The notes below the pieces were generated by a model that did not search any database, was not told the DNA's origin, and was given only the letters and a program-made list of their open reading frames with translations. A DNA stretch of 64,000 nucleotides from Oscillospiraceae bacterium (GTDB taxonomy: Bacteria; Bacillota; Clostridia; Oscillospirales; Ruminococcaceae). Position 1 is the stretch's first letter, and each line of letters begins with the position of its first letter. Where the stretch lies: contig JAHYZA010000007.1 in the NCBI GenBank assembly GCA_019424695.1, positions 52,609 to 116,608 on the forward strand, in the 5' to 3' direction. The translations under genes and the position numbers were made by a program. Below are positions 1 to 7,658 of this stretch, piece after piece.

Positions 1-292
1 TGAAATGGGCGATGGTATCAGTCTGGTCACCGTTGGTGACGACCGTCGTCTCCCGCAGCGTCAGCACGGCGTTGTAGATGATCAGATGGGGGTCTTCCAG
101 CTTGGCCGGATCGGCCGCCACGGTGCGGATGCCACCCGGGATGGCTTCGAATACGCGGTTGCGGCTGTTGGCGCTGCGGCCCATGATCCAGTAGGCGATG
201 ATTGCCTTTTCGCCGTCAGGGGTGCGGCCCAGCACGATGCCGCGGCCGGGATATTCATTCCCCGCAAGATATTTGTACAGATTCTTTTTCAT
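1..292 (-). CDS. IMP cyclohydrolase, PurO-like (partial, C-terminus beyond window)
   Basis: The first 97 residues (MKKNLYKYLAGNEYPGRG...) read from an ATG at 292 to the window edge. They match the IMP cyclohydrolase family related to archaeal PurO (PF07826), which closes the ring of FAICAR to give IMP, the last step of de novo purine synthesis. The start lies 3 bases past the purN stop, and a GAGG ribosome site sits inside the end of purN, so it is translated as part of the pur operon. An AICAR formyltransferase may lie further downstream, outside the window. The family call rests on the N-terminal part only. Confidence 0.85.
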   Translation of the reverse strand, partial: MKKNLYKYLAGNEYPGRGIVLGRTPDGEKAIIAYWIMGRSANSRNRVFEAIPGGIRTVAADPAKLEDPHLIIYNAVLTLRETTVVTNGDQTDTIAHF

Positions 293-295
293 TGC

Positions 296-889
296 TTATA
301 CCTCGTCGTTGCAAACCATAGCCAGAGCCTGGGGCAGCAGTTTCCATTCGGCCTCCACCATCACGCGCTTCTGCAGCACTTCGGGGGTATCGCCGGGCTG
401 CACAGCCACGGCTTTCTGCAGCAGGATAGGGCCGCCGTCACATTCCTCATTGACCAGATGCACAGTGGCACCGGTCACTTTCACACCGCGGGCCAGAGCC
501 GCTTCATGCACCCGCAGGCCGTAAAAACCGGGGCCGCAGAAGCTGGGAATCAGGCTGGGATGCACGTTAAGGATGCGGTTGCGGTAAGCATCGATGACGC
601 GGGGACCCAGCACCGAGAGGAAGCCGGCCAGCACCACGACGTCGATCTCGTGGCTCTGCAGGGTGTCCAGCAGGGCTGTATCGAAGGCATCACTGTCGGC
701 GTATTCCTTGCGGGCCACCACGGTGCTCTCCACACCGAAATTGGCCGCGCGCTCCAGCGCATACACACCGGGCTTGCTGGCTACCACCAGAACGATCTTG
801 CCGTTCGGATTTTCGCCGCGGGCCTCGCTTTCCAGCAGCGCCTGCAGGTTGGTACCGCCTCCGGAAACCAGTACAGCTACACGCTTCAT
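296..889 (-). CDS. purN: phosphoribosylglycinamide formyltransferase PurN
   Basis: A 197-residue GAR transformylase, which transfers the formyl group of 10-formyl-THF to GAR. The N-terminal phosphate loop (VLVSGGGTNLQALL, residues 7-20) is present. The catalytic triad is visible as N108 and H110 in ILNVHPSLIPSF and D151 in NEECDGGPIL. Length is normal for the family. The ATG overlaps the purM stop (ATGA), indicating translational coupling. The formyl donor it needs is the product of the fhs pathway encoded at 5824-7485. Confidence 0.97.
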   Translation of the reverse strand: MKRVAVLVSGGGTNLQALLESEARGENPNGKIVLVVASKPGVYALERAANFGVESTVVARKEYADSDAFDTALLDTLQSHEIDVVVLAGFLSVLGPRVIDAYRNRILNVHPSLIPSFCGPGFYGLRVHEAALARGVKVTGATVHLVNEECDGGPILLQKAVAVQPGDTPEVLQKRVMVEAEWKLLPQALAMVCNDEV

Positions 890-1929
890 ACCAGTTCCAC
901 CCCGTCGCCTTCCACGATGGTGCCCAGACGGTAAGCGCCTTCCTCACCGTGGGCGTGCAGGATCTCAAGGGCCTTGTCGGCGTCCTCGGCAGCAACCACA
1001 ATGGTCATGCCCACGCCCATGTTGAAGGTGTTGAACATATCACGCTCCGGCACATTCCCTTCCTTGGCCAGCACGTCGAACAGAACCGGCGTGCGCACGT
1101 CAGCCTTGGCAATGCGGGCAGCGCAACCCTTCTTCAGGCTGCGGGGAATATTCTCGTAGAAGCCGCCGCCGGTGATGTGGGACACGCCCTTCACGGTGAC
1201 CTGCTCCATCAGAGCCAGCACCGGCTTGACGTAGATCTTGGTGGGGGCCAGCAAAGCCTCGCCCAGGGTCTTGTCCATGCCCTCAAAGGTCTTGTCCAGC
1301 ACTTCGGGATGGTTGTCGATGTCGAAGATCTTGCGAACCAGCGAGAAACCGTTGGAGTGCACGCCGGTGGAGGGCAGCGCCAGGATGACATCACCGGGCT
1401 GCATGGTGGAGTTGTCAAGAATCTTGCTCTTGTCCACCACACCCACGGTAAAGCCGGCCAGATCGTACTCTTCCTCGGGCATCATGCCGGGGTGCTCAGC
1501 CGTCTCGCCGCCCACCAGGGAGCAGCCGGCCTGGACACAGCCCTCGGCCACACCCTTGACGATCTCGGCAATTTTCTCGGGGATGTTCTTGCCGCAGGCG
1601 ATGTAGTCAAGGAACACCAGCGGCTTGGCACCGGCGCAGATAACGTCGTTGACACACATGGCCACGCAGTCGATGCCGATGGTATCGTGCTTGTTCATGT
1701 ACTGGGCCACACGCAGTTTGGTGCCGACGCCGTCGGTGCCGGAGATCAGGACCGGATGCTCCATACCGGTGCAGTCCAGTTCAAACAGACCGCCAAAACC
1801 GCCCAGACCACCGATGCAGTTTTCGGTCATCGTGCGGGCTACATACTGCTTCATCAGTTCGACGGAGCGGTAGCCGGCCGTAATATCCACGCCGGCGGCG
1901 GCGTAGCTGGCAGAATAGCTTTTTTCCAT
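886..1929 (-). CDS. purM: phosphoribosylformylglycinamidine cyclo-ligase PurM
   Basis: AIR synthetase, 347 residues, converting FGAM and ATP to AIR. The family motifs ISGTDGVGTKL and GVHSNGFSLVRK are present. The start is taken at 1929 (MEKSYSASY), because a GGAG sits 8 bases upstream; a longer frame begins at 1959 but has no ribosome site and adds residues absent from the family. It lies third from the end of the pur operon, 64 bases after purF, and overlaps purN by 4 bases. Confidence 0.97.
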   Translation of the reverse strand: MEKSYSASYAAAGVDITAGYRSVELMKQYVARTMTENCIGGLGGFGGLFELDCTGMEHPVLISGTDGVGTKLRVAQYMNKHDTIGIDCVAMCVNDVICAGAKPLVFLDYIACGKNIPEKIAEIVKGVAEGCVQAGCSLVGGETAEHPGMMPEEEYDLAGFTVGVVDKSKILDNSTMQPGDVILALPSTGVHSNGFSLVRKIFDIDNHPEVLDKTFEGMDKTLGEALLAPTKIYVKPVLALMEQVTVKGVSHITGGGFYENIPRSLKKGCAARIAKADVRTPVLFDVLAKEGNVPERDMFNTFNMGVGMTIVVAAEDADKALEILHAHGEEGAYRLGTIVEGDGVELV

Positions 1930-1993
1930 GTCGGTTACTCCTATCGGGTGTTGTTGCAAAGACGCGGATGCGGCGCAGGGGCCGCGGAACCGG

Positions 1994-3466
1994 TCACAGT
2001 TTTTTGTTCGGATTGGAAGTGCTCAGCGGCTTGTCATAGACAATGTCCATCGTCTCTTCCGGCGGGTCCACGGGATACTTGCCCGTGAAGCAGCCGGTGC
2101 AGAAACCGCAGTGGCTGTGAATGGCCAGCTGCTGTACATGTTCGATGCTCAGGTAGCCCAGCGTGTCGGAACCGACCAGCTTGTTGATCTCCTCCACGGT
2201 GTGACCGGTGGCGATCAGCTGCTTCTCATCGGGAATGTCGGTGCCGAAGTAGCAGGGATGGGCAAAGGGCGGGGCGCTGATGCGGTAATGCACCTCTTTG
2301 GCGCCGGCTTCCCGCAGCAGGCGGATGGTCCGGGCGCTGGTGGTGCCGCGGACGATGGAGTCGTCCACCAGCACCACGCGTTTGCCCCGGACGGTGGATT
2401 CAATGGCGTTGAGCTTGATGCGAACGCTGTTTTCACGCTGGGCCTGGCTGCCCTGAATGAAGGTACGGCCCACATACTTGTTCTTGATGAAACCGATGCC
2501 GTAGGGGATGCCGCTTTCCTGTGCATAGCCCAGGGCGGCGTCCAGGCCGGAGTCCGGTGCGCCGATAACGACATCCGCTTCCACGGGATGCTCCTGCGCC
2601 AGGAAACGGCCGGCCTGCAGGCGTGCCTCATGGACGCAGGTGCCTTCCAGCACCGAGTCGGGACGGGCAAAATAGATGTACTCGAACACACACATGGTGT
2701 GGGGCGCCGTGCCGCAGTGGGTATCGATGCTGCGCAGGCCGTCATGGTCGGCAATGACGATCTCACCGGGACGGACGTCGCGCACAAACTTGGCGCCGAC
2801 AGCGTCCAGCGCGCAGGACTCGCTGGCAAAGGCATATCCGCTGCCGTCCGGCAGTTCACCGATGCACAGCGGGCGGAACCCGTGGGGGTCACGCGCTGCA
2901 ATGAGTTTGGTGTGGGTCATGATGACCAGGCTGTAAGCGCCCTCGATGTCGTCCATCGTGCGGCTGACGGCCATCTCGATGTTGGGGGTCAGCAGACGGT
3001 TCTGGGTCAGCAGATAGGCGATGACCTCGGTGTCCGAAGTTCCGTGGAAGATGGAACCGCTCATTTCCAGCTTGCGGCGGAGTTTGGGAGCGTTGACCAG
3101 GTTGCCGTTGTGGCAGACGGCCATGGCGCCCTTGCAGTGGTGCAGGACCATGGGCTGGGCATTGGAACGGCTGCGCTGGCCGGCGGTGGCATACCGCACA
3201 TGACCGGTAGCCATCTTGGCGCCGTGAGGCAGTTCCTCCAGCACACGTTTGGTAAAGACTTCGCTCACCAGGCCCAGGTCGCGGTGACCGGACAATACGC
3301 CGTCCACATTCAGTGCAATGCCGCAGCTTTCCTGGCCGCGGTGCTGCAGGGCGTACAACGCGCTGTATACGGCACTGACCATATCGGTCTCGCCGGTTTT
3401 ATCGTAGATGCCGAAGACGCCGCACTCTTCGTGCAGCGATTCGGTGTATTGGGAAAGTTCACTCAT
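1994..3466 (-). CDS. purF: amidophosphoribosyltransferase PurF
   Basis: Glutamine PRPP amidotransferase, 490 residues, the committed step of purine synthesis. A short propeptide precedes the expected mature N-terminal nucleophile C15 in HEECGVFGIY. The Ntn glutaminase domain is followed by a phosphoribosyltransferase domain with the PRPP loop VVLVDDSIVRGTT. The C-terminal cysteines in HSHCGFCTGC fit the [4Fe-4S]-containing Bacillus-type enzyme, which is oxygen-sensitive and matured by propeptide removal. It lies 26 bases after purC in the pur operon. Confidence 0.97.
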   Translation of the reverse strand: MSELSQYTESLHEECGVFGIYDKTGETDMVSAVYSALYALQHRGQESCGIALNVDGVLSGHRDLGLVSEVFTKRVLEELPHGAKMATGHVRYATAGQRSRSNAQPMVLHHCKGAMAVCHNGNLVNAPKLRRKLEMSGSIFHGTSDTEVIAYLLTQNRLLTPNIEMAVSRTMDDIEGAYSLVIMTHTKLIAARDPHGFRPLCIGELPDGSGYAFASESCALDAVGAKFVRDVRPGEIVIADHDGLRSIDTHCGTAPHTMCVFEYIYFARPDSVLEGTCVHEARLQAGRFLAQEHPVEADVVIGAPDSGLDAALGYAQESGIPYGIGFIKNKYVGRTFIQGSQAQRENSVRIKLNAIESTVRGKRVVLVDDSIVRGTTSARTIRLLREAGAKEVHYRISAPPFAHPCYFGTDIPDEKQLIATGHTVEEINKLVGSDTLGYLSIEHVQQLAIHSHCGFCTGCFTGKYPVDPPEETMDIVYDKPLSTSNPNKKL

Positions 3467-3492
3467 TCCGCTTTGTGCTCCGTTTTCTCAAA

Positions 3493-4206
3493 TCAACCCA
3501 GCAGACGCTTCATAACTTCCTGGTAGGCATCGGCCTCGCCACCCATGTTGCGGCGGAACAGGTCCTTGTCCAGGTGGGCACCGGTGGTGGCATCCCAGAA
3601 ACGGCAGGTGTCGGGGCTGATCTCGTCGGCCAGAATGATGGTGCCGTCGGGCAGGCGGCCGAACTCCAGCTTGAAGTCAATGAGACGGATGTTGGCGTCC
3701 AGCAGGATCTTCTTCAGCACTTCGTTGACCTTGAAGGCGTACTTGGTGATGGTGTCGATCTCCTCCTGAGTGGCGAGATCCAGGGCCAGGGCGTAGTAGT
3801 GGTTGATGAACGGATCGTGCAGATCGTCGTTCTTGTAGCTGAACTCAAGGATGGGCGTCTTGAACGGGGTACCCTCGGGCACACCCATGCGCAGGCTGAA
3901 GTGGCCGGCGGCAACGTTGCGGATGATGACCTCCAGGGGTACGATCTCGACCTTCTTCACGAAGGTGTCGCGATCGTTGATCTCCTCCACATAGTGGGTG
4001 GGGATGCCTTCCTTTTCCAGTTTCTGCATCAGGGCGTTGGACAGCTTGTTGTTGACAATGCCCTTGTCGCGGATGGTACCCTTCTTCTCGCCGTCACCGG
4101 CGGTGGCATCGTCCTTGTAGTGGACCATGACGATTTCGGGGTCGCTGGTCGCGAAAACCTGCTTGGCCTTGCCTTCGTACATCTGCTCTTTGACTTCGTA
4201 TTTCAT
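3493..4206 (-). CDS. purC: phosphoribosylaminoimidazole-succinocarboxamide synthase PurC
   Basis: SAICAR synthetase, 237 residues, condensing CAIR with aspartate using ATP. The family begins with the typical GKAKQVF segment, and RLIDFKLEFG and ADEISPDTCRFWD are the conserved catalytic and metal-binding stretches. AGGGAG lies 10 bases before the ATG. A 91-base gap separates it from purE, the largest gap in the operon, and that gap carries a plausible internal promoter (see 4261-4289). Confidence 0.97.
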   Translation of the reverse strand: MKYEVKEQMYEGKAKQVFATSDPEIVMVHYKDDATAGDGEKKGTIRDKGIVNNKLSNALMQKLEKEGIPTHYVEEINDRDTFVKKVEIVPLEVIIRNVAAGHFSLRMGVPEGTPFKTPILEFSYKNDDLHDPFINHYYALALDLATQEEIDTITKYAFKVNEVLKKILLDANIRLIDFKLEFGRLPDGTIILADEISPDTCRFWDATTGAHLDKDLFRRNMGGEADAYQEVMKRLLG

Positions 4207-4260
4207 GATAAACGCTCCCTTTTATGTAATGTATAAAAACGAGTGCACAATCGCAATTCC

Positions 4261-4289
4261 ATTGTACCCCGTTTTGTGTCGGTGTGCAA
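4261..4289 (-). promoter_or_regulatory. candidate internal promoter before purC
   Basis: On the minus strand TTGCAC (4284-4289) and TACAAT (4261-4266) are separated by 17 bases, a good sigma-A match. It lies in the purE-purC gap, so purC and the genes after it could be transcribed without the leader and without purE. Start-site data would be needed to confirm it. Confidence 0.5.
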
Positions 4290-4297
4290 GATTTTGT

Positions 4298-4795
4298 TTA
4301 CATCGCAGCGGCTTCGGCGGCGATGGCGGCGTCCTTCTTGGCGATGGCCGCAGCGGTATCGGCACGGAACTGGTCCAGCTTGGCAGCCAGGTCGTCATCG
4401 GCTACAGCCAGGATGGCTACTGCCAGATAGGCGGCGTTTTTGGCACCGTTCAGGGCCACGGTGGCAACAGGGAAACCGCTGGGCATCTGCACGGTAGCCA
4501 GCAGGGCATCCAGACCGTCCAGCGCACCGCCCTTCATGGGGATGCCGACCACCGGCAGGGTGGTGTTGGCGGCAAAGGCACCGGCCAGATGAGCGGCCAT
4601 GCCGGCGGCGCACAGGATCACACCGTAACCGTTGGCACGGGCGGATTTGGCAAAGGCGGCAGCCGCCTCGGGCGTGCGGTGGGCCGAGAGGATGTGCGCC
4701 TCATAGGGGACGCCGAAATCTTTCAGCACGGTGCAGGCTCCCTTGACAACGGACCAGTCGCTGTCGGAACCCATGATGATCGCTACTTTTTTCAT
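4298..4795 (-). CDS. purE: N5-carboxyaminoimidazole ribonucleotide mutase PurE
   Basis: Class I PurE, 165 residues. It carries the nucleotide-binding MGSDSDW motif near the N-terminus and the catalytic SAHRTP histidine motif around residue 40. The C-terminal tail is alanine-rich. AGGAG lies 8 bases before the ATG at 4795; a longer in-frame extension upstream is leader sequence. It is the first gene of the pur operon. No purK is seen in the window, so the carboxylation partner, if any, is elsewhere. Confidence 0.96.
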   Translation of the reverse strand: MKKVAIIMGSDSDWSVVKGACTVLKDFGVPYEAHILSAHRTPEAAAAFAKSARANGYGVILCAAGMAAHLAGAFAANTTLPVVGIPMKGGALDGLDALLATVQMPSGFPVATVALNGAKNAAYLAVAILAVADDDLAAKLDQFRADTAAAIAKKDAAIAAEAAAM

Positions 4796-4829
4796 TGGTA
4801 AGCTCCTTTCCTGATTACACGCCAGACGA

Positions 4830-4867
4830 AAAGAGCGCAGTGGCCGGCAAAACGGTACACTGCGCTG
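4830..4867 (-). terminator. leader hairpin of the pur operon, candidate attenuator
   Basis: In the transcript, GCGCAGTG (4858-4865) pairs with CACTGCGC (4835-4842). An inner CCG/CGG pair closes the loop. The hairpin is followed by CTCTTTTCG, a short U-rich stretch. It sits about 85 bases into the leader and 40 bases before purE. The weak U-tract makes it a possible partial terminator rather than a strong one. I did not recognise a known purine riboswitch aptamer in this leader. Confidence 0.4.
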
Positions 4868-4957
4868 TTTGGATATACGAATACGGCATGCGGGGTACAA
4901 AAAATCCGTGAAAATCACCACGACACAACATCGGTCCTTGCACGGAAGATCCCCCTT

Positions 4958-4986
4958 TATATAAAGAAGTAAAGTACCCTTGTAAA
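4958..4986 (-). promoter_or_regulatory. promoter of the pur operon
   Basis: TTTACA (4981-4986), a 17-base spacer and TATATA (4958-4963) on the minus strand form a strong sigma-A promoter. It predicts a start near 4951 and a leader of about 155 bases before purE. Confidence 0.7.
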
Positions 4987-5172
4987 ATCAGTGTAAGGCG
5001 TAAGGCACAAAAATGCAAGATGGGGAGAACTTTTTCAGCCAAAAAACGACAGGGGAGAGTTTTCCCTGCCGCTTTTTGTCATTTTTGATGGGGTCTGGTG
5101 AGCAAAGGTATGACTTTATCAAAGGGCGGCAAAACCGGCAAAAAGAAGGGTGTGGCGCCGCGGGACAAAGTA

Positions 5173-5181
5173 TGGTATAAT
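5173..5181 (+). promoter_or_regulatory. extended -10 promoter of the PsiE-like gene
   Basis: TGGTATAAT is a perfect extended -10 element. No good -35 hexamer lies at the usual distance. It precedes the gene at 5218 by 37 bases, with GAGGAGA as ribosome site in between. Confidence 0.6.
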
Positions 5182-5217
5182 ATGACAAATTGATTCCCGA
5201 GGAGAGAAACATCAACG

Positions 5218-5742
5218 ATGAGCCAACACAAAAAATACCTGAGCAATACGGCCCTGCATGGCAAGGAAGAGCGGGTCAAACGGATTTTCCGCGACCAGAT
5301 TGCCGAGGCGGCCGGATTGCTGGAGGTCCTGCTTTCCGGCATTGTTCTGGTGGGGTTGCTGTTCAGCATCGTGCCGCTGGTCCAGTGGATGCCCGGCCTG
5401 ATCGTGGACGGCAACGAAGTGGAAGTGTATGAATTCCTGACCCGCGCTTTGGATATCGTCATCGGCATCGAGTTCATCAAGATGCTGGCCAAGCACAGTC
5501 CCGGCAGTGTTCTGGAAGTGCTGCTGTACGCCATTGCCCGCCATATGATCGTGGGGCACGAGGACGCGGTACAGAATCTGGTCAGTGTGGCTGCCATCGC
5601 TCTCATCTTCATCATCCGCCGGTTCTTCTTTGTGCCATCCTTCGGACAGAAACTGCCCGGAGGTCAGATGGCACCGGACGTGGCGCATTTGTATGCTGTC
5701 AGCGAACAAGAGGGGGAAGAACTGGGAGAAGAGCAGCAGTGA
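5218..5742 (+). CDS. PsiE-like membrane protein
   Basis: A 174-residue protein resembling the phosphate-starvation-inducible PsiE family (PF06146). A polar N-terminus is followed by about four hydrophobic segments (roughly residues 33-60, 78-92, 98-112 and 120-138), with EFIKML and an Ala/Ile/Arg-rich segment typical of the family. The acidic C-terminus is probably cytoplasmic. The molecular function of the family is unknown. It is monocistronic between its own promoter and a shared terminator, so it is not part of the convergent fhs unit. Confidence 0.6.
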   Translation: MSQHKKYLSNTALHGKEERVKRIFRDQIAEAAGLLEVLLSGIVLVGLLFSIVPLVQWMPGLIVDGNEVEVYEFLTRALDIVIGIEFIKMLAKHSPGSVLEVLLYAIARHMIVGHEDAVQNLVSVAAIALIFIIRRFFFVPSFGQKLPGGQMAPDVAHLYAVSEQEGEELGEEQQ

Positions 5743-5770
5743 ACCGGATGGTCTGTTTCGCCTAGCAAAA

Positions 5771-5807
5771 CAAAAAAGGAGTCCGCCGCTGGCGGACTCC
5801 TTTTGTT
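5771..5807. terminator. bidirectional terminator between the PsiE-like gene and fhs
   Basis: GGAGTCCGCC (5778-5787) and GGCGGACTCC (5791-5800) form a perfect 10-bp stem with a 3-base loop. It is flanked by A-rich sequence on the left and TTTTGTTG on the right, so it can end transcripts from both converging genes. Confidence 0.9.
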
Positions 5808-5823
5808 GTACGAAACAGGTGAA

Positions 5824-7485
5824 TCAGAACAGACCGGTGATCTTGCCGTGCACATCCACGTCGATGTCCATGGCAGCCGGATGCTTGGGCAGGCCGGGCA
5901 TCGTCATGATGCTGCCGCAGACCACCACCACAAAGCCGGCCCCGGCGGACAGACGGACTTCCCGCACGTTCAGGGTGAAGCCTTCCGGTGCGGCGATGAG
6001 CTTGGCGTTGTCGCTGAAGGAATACTGAGTCTTGGCGATGCAGACCGGCAGATCACCGTAGCCCAGGGCGGCCAGTTCATCCAGGGTTTTCTGGGCGGCG
6101 GCGCTGTAGGAAACACCACCGGCACGGTAGATCTTCTTGGCGACAGCCTCGATCTTTTCGGGCAGGGAAGCGCTCAGGTCGTAGGTATAGTTGACCTTGG
6201 CGTTGTCATCCAGGATGGAGAGCACGGTCTCGGCCAGGGCCTTGCCGCCCTCACCGCCCTTGGCAAACACTTCGGAGAGCGCGCAGGGCACGCCGGCCTT
6301 CTCGCAGACTTCGTAGATGGCATCCATCTCTTCCTTGGTGTCGGTGGGGAAGGCGTTGATGGCCACGCACACCGGCAGACCGAAGTTGCGCATATTTTCA
6401 ATGTGACGGGCCAGGTTCACGGAGCCGGCCTTGACGGCTTCCGCATTGGGTTGGCCCAGATCAGCCTTGGCTACGCCGCCGTGGGATTTCAGCGCACGCA
6501 CGGTGGCGACCAGAACCACGGCAGAAGGATGCAAACCTGCATAGCGGCACTTGATGTCCAGGAACTTCTCGGCGCCCAGGTCGGCACCGAAACCGGCTTC
6601 GGTCACCACGTAGTCCGCCAGTTTCAGGCTGAGTTTGGTGGCGATGACACTGTTGCAGCCGTGGGCGATGTTGGCGAAGGGGCCGCCGTGGATGATGGCG
6701 GGATTATGCTCCAGCGTCTGGACCAGGTTGGGGTCCAGGGCATCTTTGAGCAGGGCGGTCATGGCACCGGCAGCGCCGATCTGGCCGGCGGTGACGGGCT
6801 TGCCGTCATAGGTATAAGCGCAGACGATGCGGGACAGCCGTGCTTTCAGGTCCTCCAGGTCGGTGGCCAGGCAGAAGATAGCCATGACCTCGCTGGCAAC
6901 GGTAATGTCGAAACCATCCTCGCGGGGGGTGCCGTTGACCTTGCCGCCCAGACCGTCCACGATGAAGCGGAGCTGACGGTCATTCATGTCCATGCAGCGC
7001 TTCCAGGTGATGCGGCGGGGGTCGATGTTCAGCGGGTTGCCCTGCTGGATGGAGTTGTCGATCATGGCCGCCAGCAGGTTGTTGGCGGTGCCGATGGCGT
7101 GGATATCGCCGGTAAAGTGCAGGTTGATGTCCTCCATGGGGACAACCTGGGCATAGCCGCCGCCGGCGGCGCCGCCCTTGATGCCGAATACGGGACCCAG
7201 GGAAGGTTCGCGCAGGCAGAGCATCGTCTTTTTGCCCAGGGCGTTCATGGCGTCCGCCAGACCTACGCTGGTGGTGGTCTTGCCTTCACCGGCGGGGGTG
7301 GGACTGATGGCGGTGACCAGAATCAGTTTGCCTTCGGGGCCGTCGCCCTTGGCCAGCTTGTGGTCGATCTTGGCTTTGTAGTGACCGTAGGGGATGACGC
7401 TCTGCCCCTGCAGACCCAGCTTGGCCGCGATCTCGGTGATGGGCTTCATTTCGGCAGCTTGTGCAATTTCGATATCGCTCAACAT
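5824..7485 (-). CDS. fhs: formate-tetrahydrofolate ligase
   Basis: ATP-dependent synthesis of 10-formyl-THF from formate and THF, 553 residues, the usual family length. The phosphate-binding loop TPAGEGKTTT lies at residues 63-72. The start at 7485 (MLSDIEIAQ) is chosen because AGGAGG lies 8 bases upstream; the longer frame from 7524 would start inside the riboswitch terminator. The gene is monocistronic with its own promoter and ZTP riboswitch, linking one-carbon supply to the two formyl-transfer steps of purine synthesis. Confidence 0.97.
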   Translation of the reverse strand: MLSDIEIAQAAEMKPITEIAAKLGLQGQSVIPYGHYKAKIDHKLAKGDGPEGKLILVTAISPTPAGEGKTTTSVGLADAMNALGKKTMLCLREPSLGPVFGIKGGAAGGGYAQVVPMEDINLHFTGDIHAIGTANNLLAAMIDNSIQQGNPLNIDPRRITWKRCMDMNDRQLRFIVDGLGGKVNGTPREDGFDITVASEVMAIFCLATDLEDLKARLSRIVCAYTYDGKPVTAGQIGAAGAMTALLKDALDPNLVQTLEHNPAIIHGGPFANIAHGCNSVIATKLSLKLADYVVTEAGFGADLGAEKFLDIKCRYAGLHPSAVVLVATVRALKSHGGVAKADLGQPNAEAVKAGSVNLARHIENMRNFGLPVCVAINAFPTDTKEEMDAIYEVCEKAGVPCALSEVFAKGGEGGKALAETVLSILDDNAKVNYTYDLSASLPEKIEAVAKKIYRAGGVSYSAAAQKTLDELAALGYGDLPVCIAKTQYSFSDNAKLIAAPEGFTLNVREVRLSAGAGFVVVVCGSIMTMPGLPKHPAAMDIDVDVHGKITGLF

Positions 7486-7506
7486 ACGCAATTCCTCCTG
7501 TGTGGT

Positions 7507-7548
7507 AAAAACAAAGGGCTGCACACACTGCTTGAGTGCATGCAGCCC
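7507..7548 (-). terminator. riboswitch expression-platform terminator before fhs
   Basis: In the transcript GGGCTGCA (7541-7548) pairs with TGCAGCCC (7516-7523), and the stem is followed by TTTGTTTTT. The 5' arm overlaps the last conserved GGGC of the ZTP aptamer (P3 region). Ligand binding to the aptamer would therefore compete with terminator formation, giving an ON switch. Confidence 0.9.
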
Positions 7549-7620
7549 AGACGGTCGGCTTTTTCTTCGGCTGCCTCCCCTGTGGTAATCCCCACAAATC
7601 CGTCGGTCAGCAGCTTGCTA
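7543..7620 (-). promoter_or_regulatory. ZTP (pfl motif) riboswitch controlling fhs
   Basis: The RNA shows the hallmarks of the pfl/ZTP class in order: CTGCTGACCGACGGA, a GTGG...CCAC hairpin, GGGGAGGCAGC closing the first stem, a linker, and GCCGACCGTCTGGGC with the conserved CUGGGC. The GACGG and CCGTC segments can form the class-specific pseudoknot. ZTP/ZMP accumulates when 10-formyl-THF is short, and fhs is a classic target gene. The sequence lies directly after the promoter and before the terminator. Confidence 0.93.
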
Positions 7621-7625
7621 ACGTT

Positions 7626-7655
7626 ACTGTAGCATATTGGGGCGAAGTTTGTCAA
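7626..7655 (-). promoter_or_regulatory. promoter of fhs
   Basis: TTGACA (7650-7655) and TACAGT (7626-7631) on the minus strand with an 18-base spacer. The predicted start near 7619 places the whole ZTP aptamer at the 5' end of the transcript. The -35 is only 3 bases from the stop of the upstream glycosyltransferase gene. Confidence 0.75.
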
Positions 7656-7658
7656 GAC

